Below, one piece after another: positions 1 to 8,424 of a stretch of DNA of 14,953 bases. Within the stretch, counting starts at the first letter, position 1; each line of letters opens with the position of its first letter. The DNA is from an uncultured Gammaproteobacteria bacterium (GTDB taxonomy: Bacteria; Pseudomonadota; Gammaproteobacteria; Pseudomonadales; Litorivicinaceae). The stretch covers positions 1-14,953 of the forward strand of contig CAJXXD010000005.1 in the NCBI GenBank assembly GCA_913062835.1, read 5' to 3'. Position numbers and translations under genes: made by a program. The notes beneath the pieces are model-generated. The model worked only from the letters and a program-made list of their open reading frames with translations, had not been told where the DNA came from and did no database searches.

Positions 1-323
1 GTGCGTTGGCCGAGTTGCCCCCATTGGCGGGTACGTCGATTTCACTAGAGCGTTGGCAGAGTGATCATTTTTATACGCTGACCTTCAGTGGATGGTTGCA
101 GGTTCACGATCCCACTATGCTCTTGAAGTTACATCAAAATGATCTGGTGCCTGGTTATGCAGTGGCACCCAATACCGGTCGAATGGAAGTCGATGAGCCG
201 GTGCGTGTCTCTGCTGAGCTGACGGAATCGGGATGGGTGCATCTGACATTGACTGCAGATCTAGAACGGACACTGTGGAGTCAAGATGCGAAGGATGCGG
301 TCATGAGGCGGGTGCTGTGCTGA
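1..323 (+). CDS. C-terminal end of a probable Usg/Asd-family protein (partial)
   Basis: The frame is open from the left edge to a TGA at 321-323, so this is the 3' end of a longer gene. About 106 residues are visible. They show a faint resemblance to the tail of the aspartate-semialdehyde dehydrogenase paralogue Usg: an aromatic segment (HFYTLTFSGWLQVH) followed by a WSQDAKDAVM stretch near the end. The typical Asd C-terminus (DNLRKGAALNA-like) is not recognisable, so the protein is divergent or not this family. Position supports the guess, because asd/usg genes lie directly upstream of fimV in Pseudomonas. Its end overlaps the fimV start by 7 bases, suggesting translational coupling. The family call is an inference from weak similarity plus synteny. 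Confidence 0.45.
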   Translation, partial: ALAELPPLAGTSISLERWQSDHFYTLTFSGWLQVHDPTMLLKLHQNDLVPGYAVAPNTGRMEVDEPVRVSAELTESGWVHLTLTADLERTLWSQDAKDAVMRRVLC

Positions 324-1822
324 GACGATTGTTTGGCGCGGTGTGCGTCTGGTGTGTGGCTTTGTCTGTCCATGCCTTGGAATTTGGGTCGCCGCGGTGG
401 ATGCCTGAACCCAAGGATTCAGTAGAAATTCGCGTCCCTATCACCGATTTGGCCGGCCATCCGGTAAACCAGTTATTGCCGGTGTTTGCTTCTGAATCGA
501 CCTTTTCGCGACAAGGGATCGTGCGAAGCCCCGGCCTGTCCGATCTTTTCCACCGCATCGAGCAAAACGGCACGGTCACAGAACTGGTGTTAAGTATGGA
601 AAGTTCTTGGCCAGCCGAGACACTCTCCACCGTGGTTGAAGTCTTTACGCCCTCAGGTGTGGCGATCTTACCGATCCGTGTCAGTCGAACACAGCCGGGG
701 CCGGTTGATCGAGAGATATGGGTCGCAAACGGCGCAACCTTGTGGCGTATTGCACAGCAAGTCCAACCGGACGGAGCCACCGTTGAGCAAGTGATGATGG
801 CGCTATTCGACGCTAACCCGAATGCGTTTGAGATCGGGAACGTGAACGCGTTAGAGAAAAATCAGAAGTTAGGCATTCCAACGGTCGAAACGATCTTGGC
901 AGTCGATCCCGATCAGGCTGCCGAGCGTTTTAAAGCGCATATGGCAGAGCCGCGCCGAGACTTTTGGGCGGTGAATACAAAAGAGACCGGCACCGACTCT
1001 GCACAGTCAGAGTCAGTGTCGAGCACCCCAGAGCCCGCATTGGCTGCCAGGGAGTTGCCTGCTGCTCCCGCTGTTCCGGCTTCAGTGGGCGATGGTGAGG
1101 ACGCCGCCGGCACAGAATCGGTCGATGCGTTACTGCAAAAGATCCAGGCACTCGAGTCCAAATTAGATCAGGTGGATGCCAAGTTGGCGCAGATTGTTGA
1201 AACCCCAGCAGCACCGCCGGCCAATGTGCCTGAGGTTTCTGTGTCAACCGGTGTCGATTGGCGGGCGGAGGGACAACGTGTGCTCAATGCGATGCCGTCT
1301 CGATCCGAGCTTATGGCGTTTGCGCGCACTGAAATCGGACAAGGCACACTCATTTTTCTAGCCGTTTTGTTCGCCTTTGCGCTCTTACGCCGTGTGTATG
1401 CGGGCTCTCTGCCCCAGACGGTCTCATCTCTCGACAGCGCGGGTGGGTCGCCGGTGCACGACTCAGTGCCTGCCGGTGTGGTTCGGGCCGACTTAGATGC
1501 GTTGGAAGATGCGATCAATCGATTGAAGCAAAAAATTGAAGATCCGACGCGTATGAGCGAAGCCGAGGCGTTATATCAGGATGGGGATGAGTTGCTGATA
1601 GATGCCTTTTCGGCTGAATCCTTGAACGAGAACCCGGAGTGGGGCGAAGACCCAGACGATGAGGCCGAAGTGGCGGCGCATCAATTGCAGTTGGCTGAAA
1701 ATTATTTGGGCATGGGTATGCGTGAGACAGCCATCGAACTGCTTGAGCGGGTTCGGGTGTCTCCACATGCCCCAAGCGCAGAAAAAGCGAAGGCCCGACT
1801 CAGCGCGGTGCGTGGTGCATAA
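317..1822 (+). CDS. fimV: FimV family polar peptidoglycan-binding protein (short form)
   Basis: FimV is an inner-membrane protein that binds peptidoglycan and organises the cell pole, type IV pili and type II secretion in Pseudomonas. The chosen GTG start (317) overlaps the previous stop, has GAGG about 8 bases upstream, and opens a signal peptide (LRRLFGAVCVWCVALSVHA then LEFG). Further on come a FimV N-terminal domain, a LysM-like segment at about residues 133-186 (REIWVANGATLWRIAQQV), an Ala/Pro/Glu-rich linker, a short coiled coil near 270-295 (LLQKIQALESKLDQVDAKL), one membrane span near 342-358 and an acidic cytoplasmic tail. The tail ends in the conserved TPR-like FimV motif from about 449 (HQLQLAENYLGMGMRETAIELL). 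At 501 residues it is much shorter than the roughly 900-residue Pseudomonas protein; the long acidic cytoplasmic region is reduced. Its TAA stop lies inside the truA start region. Confidence 0.88.
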   Translation: MLRRLFGAVCVWCVALSVHALEFGSPRWMPEPKDSVEIRVPITDLAGHPVNQLLPVFASESTFSRQGIVRSPGLSDLFHRIEQNGTVTELVLSMESSWPAETLSTVVEVFTPSGVAILPIRVSRTQPGPVDREIWVANGATLWRIAQQVQPDGATVEQVMMALFDANPNAFEIGNVNALEKNQKLGIPTVETILAVDPDQAAERFKAHMAEPRRDFWAVNTKETGTDSAQSESVSSTPEPALAARELPAAPAVPASVGDGEDAAGTESVDALLQKIQALESKLDQVDAKLAQIVETPAAPPANVPEVSVSTGVDWRAEGQRVLNAMPSRSELMAFARTEIGQGTLIFLAVLFAFALLRRVYAGSLPQTVSSLDSAGGSPVHDSVPAGVVRADLDALEDAINRLKQKIEDPTRMSEAEALYQDGDELLIDAFSAESLNENPEWGEDPDDEAEVAAHQLQLAENYLGMGMRETAIELLERVRVSPHAPSAEKAKARLSAVRGA

Positions 1823-2639
1823 GCCGCATCGTATTGCGGTGTCGGTTGAGTACGAGGGCACTCGATACCACGGATGGCAAGCCCAAAAGCACGACCCTCA
1901 GGTAGTGCAGTCGGTCCTTGAGAAGGCGCTGTCGTCGATTGCAGACGAGCCGATTTCTGTGGTTTGTTCCGGGCGCACCGATGCGGGAGTGCATGCGGCC
2001 TCGCAAGTGTGTCATTTTGACACTCAAGCTGAACGCGATCCGTACAACTGGGTGATGGGTGCCAATACTCAGTTACCGGGTGATGTCTCATTAGCCTGGG
2101 CCTGTCCGACCTCTGATGAGTTCCATGCTCGGTTTTCAGCACGGTCCAGACAATACGTGTATCTGATTCGGCATGTGCCGTATCGGAGTGCCTTGATGCG
2201 ACATGCCACCACCTTCACCTATAAAACCCTGGAGGCGGCCAAGATGGCTGCCGCTGCGAACTTGCTGCTGGGTACCCATGATTTTAATGCCTATCGCTCC
2301 ACCCAGTGCCAGGCAAAAACCTCAGTGCGAACCTTGATGCAGTGTCGGGTGTTCCAGCAAGATGAGTTGATCGCGGTGCACGTCGAAGCCAACGGCTTTT
2401 TGCAAAACATGGTCCGTAATATCGTCGGTGTCTTGATGGCGATTGGTTCTGGGGAACACCCGATCGAATGGGCACGCGAGGTGTTGGAATCCAAAGACCG
2501 AACCCGAGGGGGCGTGACAGCCCCAGCGCATGGGTTGTATTTTCTAGGGCCGACCTACGAGAGTCACTTTGATTTGCCTGAGACGGTTCGAATTCCGCAA
2601 GTATTGAAAGGCATCCTGAATACAGATCCGGTAAAGTAA
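1812..2639 (+). CDS. truA: tRNA pseudouridine(38-40) synthase TruA
   Basis: TruA converts uridines 38, 39 and 40 in the anticodon arm of many tRNAs to pseudouridine. The catalytic aspartate is in the hallmark motif SGRTDAGVHA (Asp57 counting from the first GTG). The N-terminal motif EYEGTRYHGWQ and the late motif FLQNMVRNIVGVL are also family signatures. Length (about 275 residues) matches the family (E. coli 270). The start is either of two adjacent GTG codons (1812 or 1815); both overlap the fimV stop at 1820-1822, and no clear Shine-Dalgarno sequence is present, so translation is probably coupled to fimV. The frame stays open far upstream inside fimV, but that extension has no family resemblance. 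trpF follows 4 bases after the TAA stop. Confidence 0.93.
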   Translation: MVHKPHRIAVSVEYEGTRYHGWQAQKHDPQVVQSVLEKALSSIADEPISVVCSGRTDAGVHAASQVCHFDTQAERDPYNWVMGANTQLPGDVSLAWACPTSDEFHARFSARSRQYVYLIRHVPYRSALMRHATTFTYKTLEAAKMAAAANLLLGTHDFNAYRSTQCQAKTSVRTLMQCRVFQQDELIAVHVEANGFLQNMVRNIVGVLMAIGSGEHPIEWAREVLESKDRTRGGVTAPAHGLYFLGPTYESHFDLPETVRIPQVLKGILNTDPVK

Positions 2640-2643
2640 CAAG

Positions 2644-3252
2644 ATGACGCGTGTAAAGTTCTGTGGGTTCACCCGCACGGAAGATGTGACCTGTGCTGTC
2701 AGCTTAGGGGTCGATGCGCTGGGCTTCGTGTTTTATGCGAAGAGTCCGCGTGCCGTCAGTTGCGAGCAGGCATCAGTACTCTGTCGTCACGTGCCTGCGT
2801 TTGTGACACGAGTCGGGTTGTTTGTGAATGCAGAGGCTGACACGGTGCAAACCACCTTTAGCGCGTGCGGACTGAATTTAGTGCAGTACCACGGGGATGA
2901 AAGCCCCGAATTTTGCGATCGTATTGGGTTGCCTTATATCCGGGCCATCCGCATGAAATCAGATGTGGACGTGGTTCAGGAAATGGCACGTTTCCCGAGA
3001 GCGAGTGGATTTTTACTTGATGCCTATCAAGCCGGTGTCCCCGGCGGGACAGGGGAACGCTTTGATTGGGGTCGAATCCCAGTCACCGAGCGGCCGGTTA
3101 TTCTGGCGGGTGGTCTGACACCTGAAAATGCAACGGATGCAATAACCCAGGTCGAGCCTTGGGCTTTGGATGTCAGTGGTGGCATCGAAGCGGCGCCTGG
3201 GCAAAAGGATCCTGATAAAATGGCGCGCTTTATGGCGGCCCTACAAAGATAA
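2644..3252 (+). CDS. trpF: Phosphoribosylanthranilate isomerase TrpF
   Basis: TrpF catalyses the Amadori rearrangement of phosphoribosylanthranilate to CdRP, the third committed step of tryptophan synthesis. It is a single TIM barrel of 202 residues, the usual size for a stand-alone enzyme (not fused to TrpC as in E. coli). The catalytic cysteine is in VKFCGFT (Cys7) and the general-acid aspartate is in [19 protein letters not shown]. The phosphate-binding loops [10 protein letters not shown] and [15 protein letters not shown] close the barrel; the second is more often DVSSGVE in relatives, a conservative change. It sits 4 bases after truA and 11 bases before trpB, consistent with one transcript. 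Confidence 0.95.
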   Translation: MTRVKFCGFTRTEDVTCAVSLGVDALGFVFYAKSPRAVSCEQASVLCRHVPAFVTRVGLFVNAEADTVQTTFSACGLNLVQYHGDESPEFCDRIGLPYIRAIRMKSDVDVVQEMARFPRASGFLLDAYQAGVPGGTGERFDWGRIPVTERPVILAGGLTPENATDAITQVEPWALDVSGGIEAAPGQKDPDKMARFMAALQR

Positions 3253-3263
3253 CGAGGCATACC

Positions 3264-4490
3264 ATGGCTTTGACAGAAAACGAATTGCGTGCACTGACCT
3301 ATGAGCCAGATACGGGCGGGCATTTTGGCGCCTACGGGGGCCGTTATGTGTCTGAAACTCTCATGGCTGCTTTGTCAGAATTGGAGCAGAACTATCAAGC
3401 GCTGAAGTCGGATCCAGATTTCCAGCGTCAGTTTGACCATGATCTGGCGACCTTCGTGGGTCGTCCGTCGCCGTTGTATCACGCCGAGCGTTGGTCTAAG
3501 CAAATAGGCGGCGCGCAAATCTTTTTCAAGCGTGAAGACTTAAACCACACCGGCGCACATAAGGTGAATAACACCATCGGGCAAGCGTTGTTGGCGAAAT
3601 ATTCAGGCAAGCCCCGGGTGATCGCTGAGACCGGCGCTGGACAGCACGGTGTGGCCTCAGCCACGGTGGCGGCACGACTCGGTCTCGAGTGCGTCGTCTA
3701 TATGGGCGCAGACGATGTGGAGCGCCAATCTCCGAACGTATATCGCATGAAATTACTGGGTGCTCAGGTGGTGCCCGTTGAGTCGGGTTCTCGTACCTTG
3801 AAAGATGCCTTGAACGAGGCTATGCGGGATTGGGTGACCAACGTCGACAATACGTTCTACATCATTGGCACGGTGGCGGGCCCGGCGCCCTATCCTCAAT
3901 TGGTTCGAGACTTCAATGCAGTGGTCGGTCGAGAGGTGAAATGGCAGTCCAAGGAACTCTGGGGCCGCTATCCAGATGCCTTGGTTGCCTGTGTCGGAGG
4001 TGGATCTAATGCCATTGGCTTGTTCTATCCTTTCTTGCCGGATACCGAAGTAGCGATTTATGGGGTGGAAGCCGCCGGTCGTGGGTTGTCAACGCCGGAA
4101 CATGCCGCGCCTTTATGTGCTGGCCGTCCGGGCGTATTGCACGGTGCCAAAACCTATTTGATGGACAATGCGGATGGCCAGATTGCGCACACTCATTCGG
4201 TCTCGGCCGGTTTGGATTACCCTGGCGTCGGCCCGGAGCATGCGTACCTGAAAGACATCGGGCGGGCCAATTACGTCGGTGCGACCGATACTGAAGCCTT
4301 GGCCGCCTTCCACGAGGTGTCTCGCGTGGAAGGCATTATTCCGGCCTTGGAGACTGCGCATGCGCTGGCCTACACCAAAACCTTGGCCGCTCAGATGCGT
4401 CCGGATCAAACGATCGTGTGCAACATGTCAGGTCGTGGTGACAAAGATATTTTTACAGTGGCCAAGATGGAAGGAATCTCTCTGACATGA
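3264..4490 (+). CDS. trpB: Tryptophan synthase beta subunit
   Basis: TrpB condenses indole with L-serine using pyridoxal phosphate, as part of the alpha2-beta2 tryptophan synthase complex. The PLP Schiff-base lysine is Lys100 in the motif [17 protein letters not shown]. The glycine-rich phosphate loop [10 protein letters not shown] lies near residues 243-251. The N-terminal [16 protein letters not shown] and the C-terminal MSGRGDKD stretch are typical. At 408 residues it is full length, and no key residue is missing. The ATG has GAGG 6 bases upstream. Its TGA overlaps the trpA ATG (ATGA), the usual arrangement for balanced synthesis of the two subunits. Confidence 0.97.
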   Translation: MALTENELRALTYEPDTGGHFGAYGGRYVSETLMAALSELEQNYQALKSDPDFQRQFDHDLATFVGRPSPLYHAERWSKQIGGAQIFFKREDLNHTGAHKVNNTIGQALLAKYSGKPRVIAETGAGQHGVASATVAARLGLECVVYMGADDVERQSPNVYRMKLLGAQVVPVESGSRTLKDALNEAMRDWVTNVDNTFYIIGTVAGPAPYPQLVRDFNAVVGREVKWQSKELWGRYPDALVACVGGGSNAIGLFYPFLPDTEVAIYGVEAAGRGLSTPEHAAPLCAGRPGVLHGAKTYLMDNADGQIAHTHSVSAGLDYPGVGPEHAYLKDIGRANYVGATDTEALAAFHEVSRVEGIIPALETAHALAYTKTLAAQMRPDQTIVCNMSGRGDKDIFTVAKMEGISLT

Positions 4491-5314
4491 CCGAATCTCG
4501 CATCAAAACGCGACTGGAGGCACTCCATGCTGCAGGCCGTAAGGCGTTGATACCGTATGTGGTGGCAGGTGATCCCAACCCACAGATGACGGTGCCGGTG
4601 ATGCATGCGCTGGTGGATGCCGGAGCCGATGTTATTGAGTTGGGTATGCCGTTTTCGGATCCCTTTGCAGACGGTCCTGTCAATCAGCGGGGTGCAGAGC
4701 GTGCCATTGCCGGTGGGATGACCTTGCCGAAAGTACTGGATGCAGTCGCCGAGTTTCGCATTCAGGACGGCGAAACGCCGGTGGTCTTGATGGGCTATTA
4801 AAATCCTGTGATCGCGATGGGTGAAGAGGCGTTCTGTGCCAAGGCGGAGGCCGCTGGGGTTGATGGATTATTGGTCGTCGTGATGCCACCTGAGGAAGAA
4901 GGGGACTTGGTTCAGGCTGCCAAGACGCGGGGTCTGGATTTGATCTACTTGGCTGCACCCACCACCACGGATCAACGAATGAGGGTGATTGGCGATGCGA
5001 GCTCAGGCTATTTGTACTACGTCTCGCTAAAAGGCGTGACCGGGTCGTCTAAACTGAATACCGCTGAGGTGGCTGAGAAAATTGAATCGATGCGCGCGCA
5101 AGTGTCGGTCCCGATTTGTGTGGGCTTTGGGATACGAACGCCCGAGGACGCGGCAGCGATCAGTCGCGTGGCTGACGGAATTATCGTGGGCTCTGTGTTG
5201 GTCAGTGCAGCTGAAGATTTGGCGCACCAACCCGACCAGGTCCCGGCTGCATTGGCTCGTATTTTAAAGCCCATGCGTCAGGCCATGGATGAACCCAATG
5301 GGATGGATCTCTGA
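4487..5314 (+). CDS. trpA: Tryptophan synthase alpha subunit, interrupted by in-frame TAA
   Basis: TrpA splits indole-3-glycerol phosphate to indole and glyceraldehyde-3-phosphate and channels indole to TrpB. Read through, the frame gives 275 residues, close to the usual 268-270. The catalytic pair is present: Glu51 ([11 protein letters not shown]) and Asp62 (FADGP), equivalent to E. coli Glu49 and Asp60. Later family motifs are kept ([29 protein letters not shown]). Codon 105 (4799-4801) is TAA, inside the signature MGYxNPV, and the frame resumes without shift. Two further oddities are visible. Val132 replaces the near-invariant Asp (VVDxPPEE in relatives; E. coli Asp130), and Asn66 replaces the usual Ile of DGPxIQ. 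The gene could be a nonsense-mutated or decaying trpA, a readthrough gene, or affected by sequence error. trpB overlaps by 4 bases upstream and accD by 1 base downstream. Confidence 0.85.
4799..4801 (+). other. In-frame TAA codon inside trpA
   Basis: The codons read ATG GGC TAT TAA AAT CCT GTG, that is M-G-Y-stop-N-P-V. Families carry Tyr, Phe, Leu or Ala at the interrupted position (E. coli Ala103 by alignment). TAA is one substitution from TAT or TAC (Tyr) and from TTA (Leu). The family match continues in the same frame on both sides, so no frameshift is involved. A GTG codon follows 6 bases later and could in principle restart translation, but it has no visible Shine-Dalgarno sequence. Confidence 0.95.
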
Positions 5315-6168
5315 TGAGTAATTGGTTAGACAAAATTGTGCCTTCGGTGGTTCGGTCAAAAGCCATCGAACGAAAAGCATCGGTGCCCGATGGTCTCTGG
5401 TCAAAATGCAGTGCCTGCGAGGCGGTGTTGTATCAGCCTGAGCTGGCAAGAAATCAAGAAGTGTGTCCCAAGTGCGGCCATCATGGACGGCTAAATGCGA
5501 GGGCCAGGCTGGCGGGTTTCTTGGATGAAAACTCTCACCAAGAGCTGTTTGCCGATCTTGAGGCGGATGACCGCCTGAAATTCAAGGATTTGAAAAAATA
5601 CCGTGATCGCCTCAGCCAAGCGCAAAAGCAAACCGGCGAAAAAGACGCTTTGATAGCGATGGAAGGCACGCTAAAGGGCCGTCCACTGGGAGCAGTGGCC
5701 TTCGAGTTTCAGTTTATGGGCGGCTCGATGGGGACCGTAGTGGGCGAAAAATTTGTCAGAACCGCCGAGCGTTGCCTAGAGGCCAAGATGCCCTTGGTCT
5801 GTTTTTCAGCCTCTGGCGGTGCAAGGATGCAAGAAGCTCTGCTCTCCTTGATGCAGATGGCACGGACCTCAGCGGTGCTCGAGAAAATGAAAGAACAGGG
5901 GCTCCCCTATATTTCTGTGCTGACCGACCCGGTCTTTGGTGGGGTGTCTGCCTCCTTTGCGATGTTGGGTGACGTCAATATTGCCGAGCCCAAAGCCTTG
6001 GTTGGTTTTGCCGGGCCGCGTGTGATCGAACAGACCGTTCGCGAAACGCTTCCTGAAGGCTTCCAGCGTGCTGAATTTCTTCTTGAGCACGGCACCGTCG
6101 ATATGATCGTGGCTCGGCCTGATCTTCGGGACACCATCGCACGCCTCCTATCTCGCTTGATGCATTGA
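5314..6168 (+). CDS. accD: Acetyl-CoA carboxylase carboxyltransferase beta subunit
   Basis: AccD forms, with AccA, the carboxyltransferase that moves CO2 from biotin to acetyl-CoA, the first committed step of fatty-acid synthesis; it is generally essential. The N-terminal zinc ribbon has four cysteines at residues 32, 35, 51 and 54 (CSAC and CPKC). The crotonase-like carboxyltransferase fold follows, with [24 protein letters not shown] and [12 protein letters not shown] motifs. At 284 residues it is slightly shorter than E. coli AccD (304), normal for the family. Its ATG shares one base with the trpA TGA (TGATG), so its translation is probably coupled to ribosomes finishing trpA. This matters given the nonsense codon in trpA. 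Confidence 0.96.
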   Translation: MSNWLDKIVPSVVRSKAIERKASVPDGLWSKCSACEAVLYQPELARNQEVCPKCGHHGRLNARARLAGFLDENSHQELFADLEADDRLKFKDLKKYRDRLSQAQKQTGEKDALIAMEGTLKGRPLGAVAFEFQFMGGSMGTVVGEKFVRTAERCLEAKMPLVCFSASGGARMQEALLSLMQMARTSAVLEKMKEQGLPYISVLTDPVFGGVSASFAMLGDVNIAEPKALVGFAGPRVIEQTVRETLPEGFQRAEFLLEHGTVDMIVARPDLRDTIARLLSRLMH

Positions 6169-7391
6169 ACACACTCGCTGACTGGGAAGCTCATTTAGAG
6201 GCGCTGACGCCGCCGTCGGAAATCCGGCTGGGGCTTGATCGGGTGGCTTTGGTATGGGCTCGGTTGGACGATGGGTCGCCGCGTAGGGTGGTGACGGTGG
6301 CGGGCACCAACGGCAAAGGCTCTGTAGTGGAAGTGGCCGGAGTGCTTGCTGATGCGGCAGGTTGCGCCTATGGACAATATACGTCACCTCACTTGCATTC
6401 CGTACGTGAGCGAATTCGGGTGCAGGGGGACTGGGTGTCTGAAGCCGACTTGGTGGCTGCCTTAAACCGGGTGGAATCAGCCCGAGATGAGATACCTCTG
6501 ACCTATTTTGAAACCCTAACCTTGGCTGCCTTTGTGGTCTTTCAGCAAAAGGCGGTCTCGCTGTGGATTTTGGAAATCGGCTTGGGTGGTCGACTTGATG
6601 CGGTCAATGTAATTGACCCGGATGTTTCTGTGATCACACATATTGGTTGGGATCATCAAGATTTTTTGGGCAACACCTTGCCCGCCATTGCCCGTGAAAA
6701 AGCCGGCATTATGCGTGAAGGGCGTCCGTGCTTCACAGCCGCAATGCCGGTGCTTGAGGCATTGACTGCAGCAGCAGAGGCTTCAGGTGCGGCGCTTTCG
6801 ACACTTGAATCATACTGCAATAGCGAAGGCCAGCTGCATACCAGTCAGGGTTGGGTCTCCTACCGACACGTACAACTGCCACCGGACTCAGTGGGTTTGG
6901 CGATTCTGGCGATCGATGCAATCGAATGCCTGCCATCTGAGCCACTCGAGACATTGCTCGAGACTGCTCGGGTACCGGGCCGGATGACGGAGCGTTGGAT
7001 TGACGGGGTGCGATGGGTATTGGATGTGGGTCACAACGTGGATGCCTGTCGGTTTGTAACCGAGACGTTAAAACAAGCAGACCATGCGACTGAGCGGTGG
7101 GTGATCTGTGGGTTGTTGGCCGATAAAGACGCGCAGGCGATCGCACCGATTTTGACCGAGTACGCGGATCGGGTGGTCTTGGTTGGCTTGTCAGGGCCTC
7201 GAGGTCGTTCGGCAGACGCGTTGTCAGAGGAGTGGGAGCGCACAACCGGACAGACGCCGTGGCGGACTTTTGCTACACTCCATACCGCTATCGATGCGCT
7301 CGGCGCTGAATTGGCGGACGGCGCGGAAGTGCTGGTTATGGGTTCCTTTATTTTAGTGGCGGACGCACTCACGCATGAACACTTCAACTGA
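6165..7391 (+). CDS. folC: Dihydrofolate synthase / folylpolyglutamate synthase
   Basis: FolC joins glutamate to dihydropteroate and then extends the polyglutamate tail of folates, an ATP-dependent Mur-ligase-like reaction. The P-loop VAGTNGKGS lies at about residues 45-53. Other family motifs are [48 protein letters not shown] and [10 protein letters not shown]. At 408 residues it is full length (E. coli 422). The start is a TTG (6165) overlapping the accD stop by 4 bases (TTGA). It has no clear Shine-Dalgarno sequence, but the first residues ([11 protein letters not shown]) align with the E. coli N-terminus. The 3' end overlaps dedD by 17 bases. Confidence 0.94.
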   Translation: MNTLADWEAHLEALTPPSEIRLGLDRVALVWARLDDGSPRRVVTVAGTNGKGSVVEVAGVLADAAGCAYGQYTSPHLHSVRERIRVQGDWVSEADLVAALNRVESARDEIPLTYFETLTLAAFVVFQQKAVSLWILEIGLGGRLDAVNVIDPDVSVITHIGWDHQDFLGNTLPAIAREKAGIMREGRPCFTAAMPVLEALTAAAEASGAALSTLESYCNSEGQLHTSQGWVSYRHVQLPPDSVGLAILAIDAIECLPSEPLETLLETARVPGRMTERWIDGVRWVLDVGHNVDACRFVTETLKQADHATERWVICGLLADKDAQAIAPILTEYADRVVLVGLSGPRGRSADALSEEWERTTGQTPWRTFATLHTAIDALGAELADGAEVLVMGSFILVADALTHEHFN

Positions 7392-7893
7392 GCAATCGGC
7401 CTCACCGCATCGTCGTAAACATCAGTGGATGGGTGCGGCCACGCTGGTAGCACTCTGTGCTCTGGTACTGCCCTGGTTGCTTACCCCAAGTTTTGAAGCC
7501 ATTGAGTCGTCCGGGCCCACTTTGACTCGATTACCTGAGCCTCCGGCGCTCGGCGTGGCACCTACCGTTGAGGTGACACCTCCCACAAGCGCCGACTCCG
7601 AAAAACTGGATGCCTTATTAAATGCGCCGATGGGCGACAGTGAGACACCGAGTTTTGTCTTGCAATTGGGTGCCTTCAAAAACCGAGCGAATGCACAGGC
7701 TTTGGCGGATCGTGTGACGTTTTTGGATGTAGGTCGTGCCTATATCCGTGTCGACGGGGAATTGTCCAAAGTCTATGTCGGACCTTATGTGAATCGAGAA
7801 TCTGCGGAGACCGCGCAGAAATCGATCGCGACACAACTGTCTGTGTCCCCGCAGATTAAACCTTACGACGTGCGAGAAGACGGCCAGTCATGA
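7375..7893 (+). CDS. dedD: SPOR-domain septal protein, DedD-like
   Basis: This is a bitopic inner-membrane protein with a periplasmic SPOR domain, which binds denuded peptidoglycan at the division septum. Residues 16-38 form a membrane anchor (HQWMGAATLVALCALVLPWL), followed by a Pro/Thr-rich periplasmic linker. The SPOR domain occupies about 93-165 (FVLQLGAFKNRANAQALADR, then KVYVGPYVNRESAE). The 172-residue length and the folC-dedD-cvpA-purF order match the locus in E. coli and Pseudomonas. The ATG lies inside folC (17-base overlap). The stop overlaps the cvpA ATG (ATGA). Confidence 0.88.
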   Translation: MNTSTEQSASPHRRKHQWMGAATLVALCALVLPWLLTPSFEAIESSGPTLTRLPEPPALGVAPTVEVTPPTSADSEKLDALLNAPMGDSETPSFVLQLGAFKNRANAQALADRVTFLDVGRAYIRVDGELSKVYVGPYVNRESAETAQKSIATQLSVSPQIKPYDVREDGQS

Positions 7894-8411
7894 ATGAGGC
7901 GGTGACCTCGGTAAGCCAAGGATTGTCGGCCTTCGACTGGGGCATCATCGTGGTGTTGGCACTGTCTACCTTGATGAGTCTTCGGCGCGGTTTTGTTAAA
8001 GAAGCGTTGAGTTTGGGCACATGGGTCGCCGCCTTTATTGTGGCGCGGCAATTTCATGAGGCGATGGATGCCCTGCTTCTGGAGCAAATCACAGACACTT
8101 TGGTGCGTTCGGTGGCGGCCTTTGCGGCCTTGTTTGTCGGTACGCTCCTGGTGGGAGCTGCGTTGGGGTTTCTATTGGGGGCATTGATCAATGCTACTGG
8201 GTTGTCGTCTACGGATCGTGTGTTGGGTATGGTCTTTGGGTTTGCGCGCGGTGCTTTGATTGTCACTGTCGTGATTGGATTATTGGGATTAACGCCGTTG
8301 GCCAACGATGATTGGTACACTAACGCGCAATTGGTGCCGCATTTCGAAACGGTCGCTGATTGGGCATTAGAGCAATTGTTTGCCAAGGGTGTCGTGGCAC
8401 CTGTGAGCTAA
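7890..8411 (+). CDS. cvpA: CvpA family inner-membrane protein
   Basis: CvpA is a small inner-membrane protein named for its need in colicin V production in E. coli; its molecular activity is not settled. The family N-terminus is clear ([20 protein letters not shown] followed by [15 protein letters not shown]). Four hydrophobic spans are visible at roughly residues 16-36, 38-55, 70-95 and 105-128, with the conserved [14 protein letters not shown] stretch between the last two. Length is 173 residues (E. coli 162). It overlaps dedD by 4 bases and precedes purF by 13 bases, the classical cvpA-purF pairing. Its stop is TAA. Confidence 0.92.
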   Translation: MNEAVTSVSQGLSAFDWGIIVVLALSTLMSLRRGFVKEALSLGTWVAAFIVARQFHEAMDALLLEQITDTLVRSVAAFAALFVGTLLVGAALGFLLGALINATGLSSTDRVLGMVFGFARGALIVTVVIGLLGLTPLANDDWYTNAQLVPHFETVADWALEQLFAKGVVAPVS

Positions 8412-8424
8412 GGAAGGGACGATC

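Noticed and set aside
301-780. Minus-strand open frame opposite the 5' part of fimV
   Set aside because: No motif, no start signal, and fully covered by fimV coding sequence.
4790-4810. Frameshift or indel as cause of the trpA break
   Set aside because: The frame and the conserved residues match on both sides without any shift; only one codon is affected.
4808-5314. Independent gene starting at GTG 4808
   Set aside because: It is the in-frame continuation of trpA, with no Shine-Dalgarno sequence and with a mid-barrel start; it is not a separate family.
6945-6962. Two CTCGAG palindromes 12 bases apart in folC
   Set aside because: They encode the repeated LET-LLET residues of folC; nothing around them suggests an operator or a mobile-element end.
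6733-7245. Minus-strand open frame opposite folC
   Set aside because: Arg/Pro-rich translation typical of a shadow frame; folC is certain on the plus strand.
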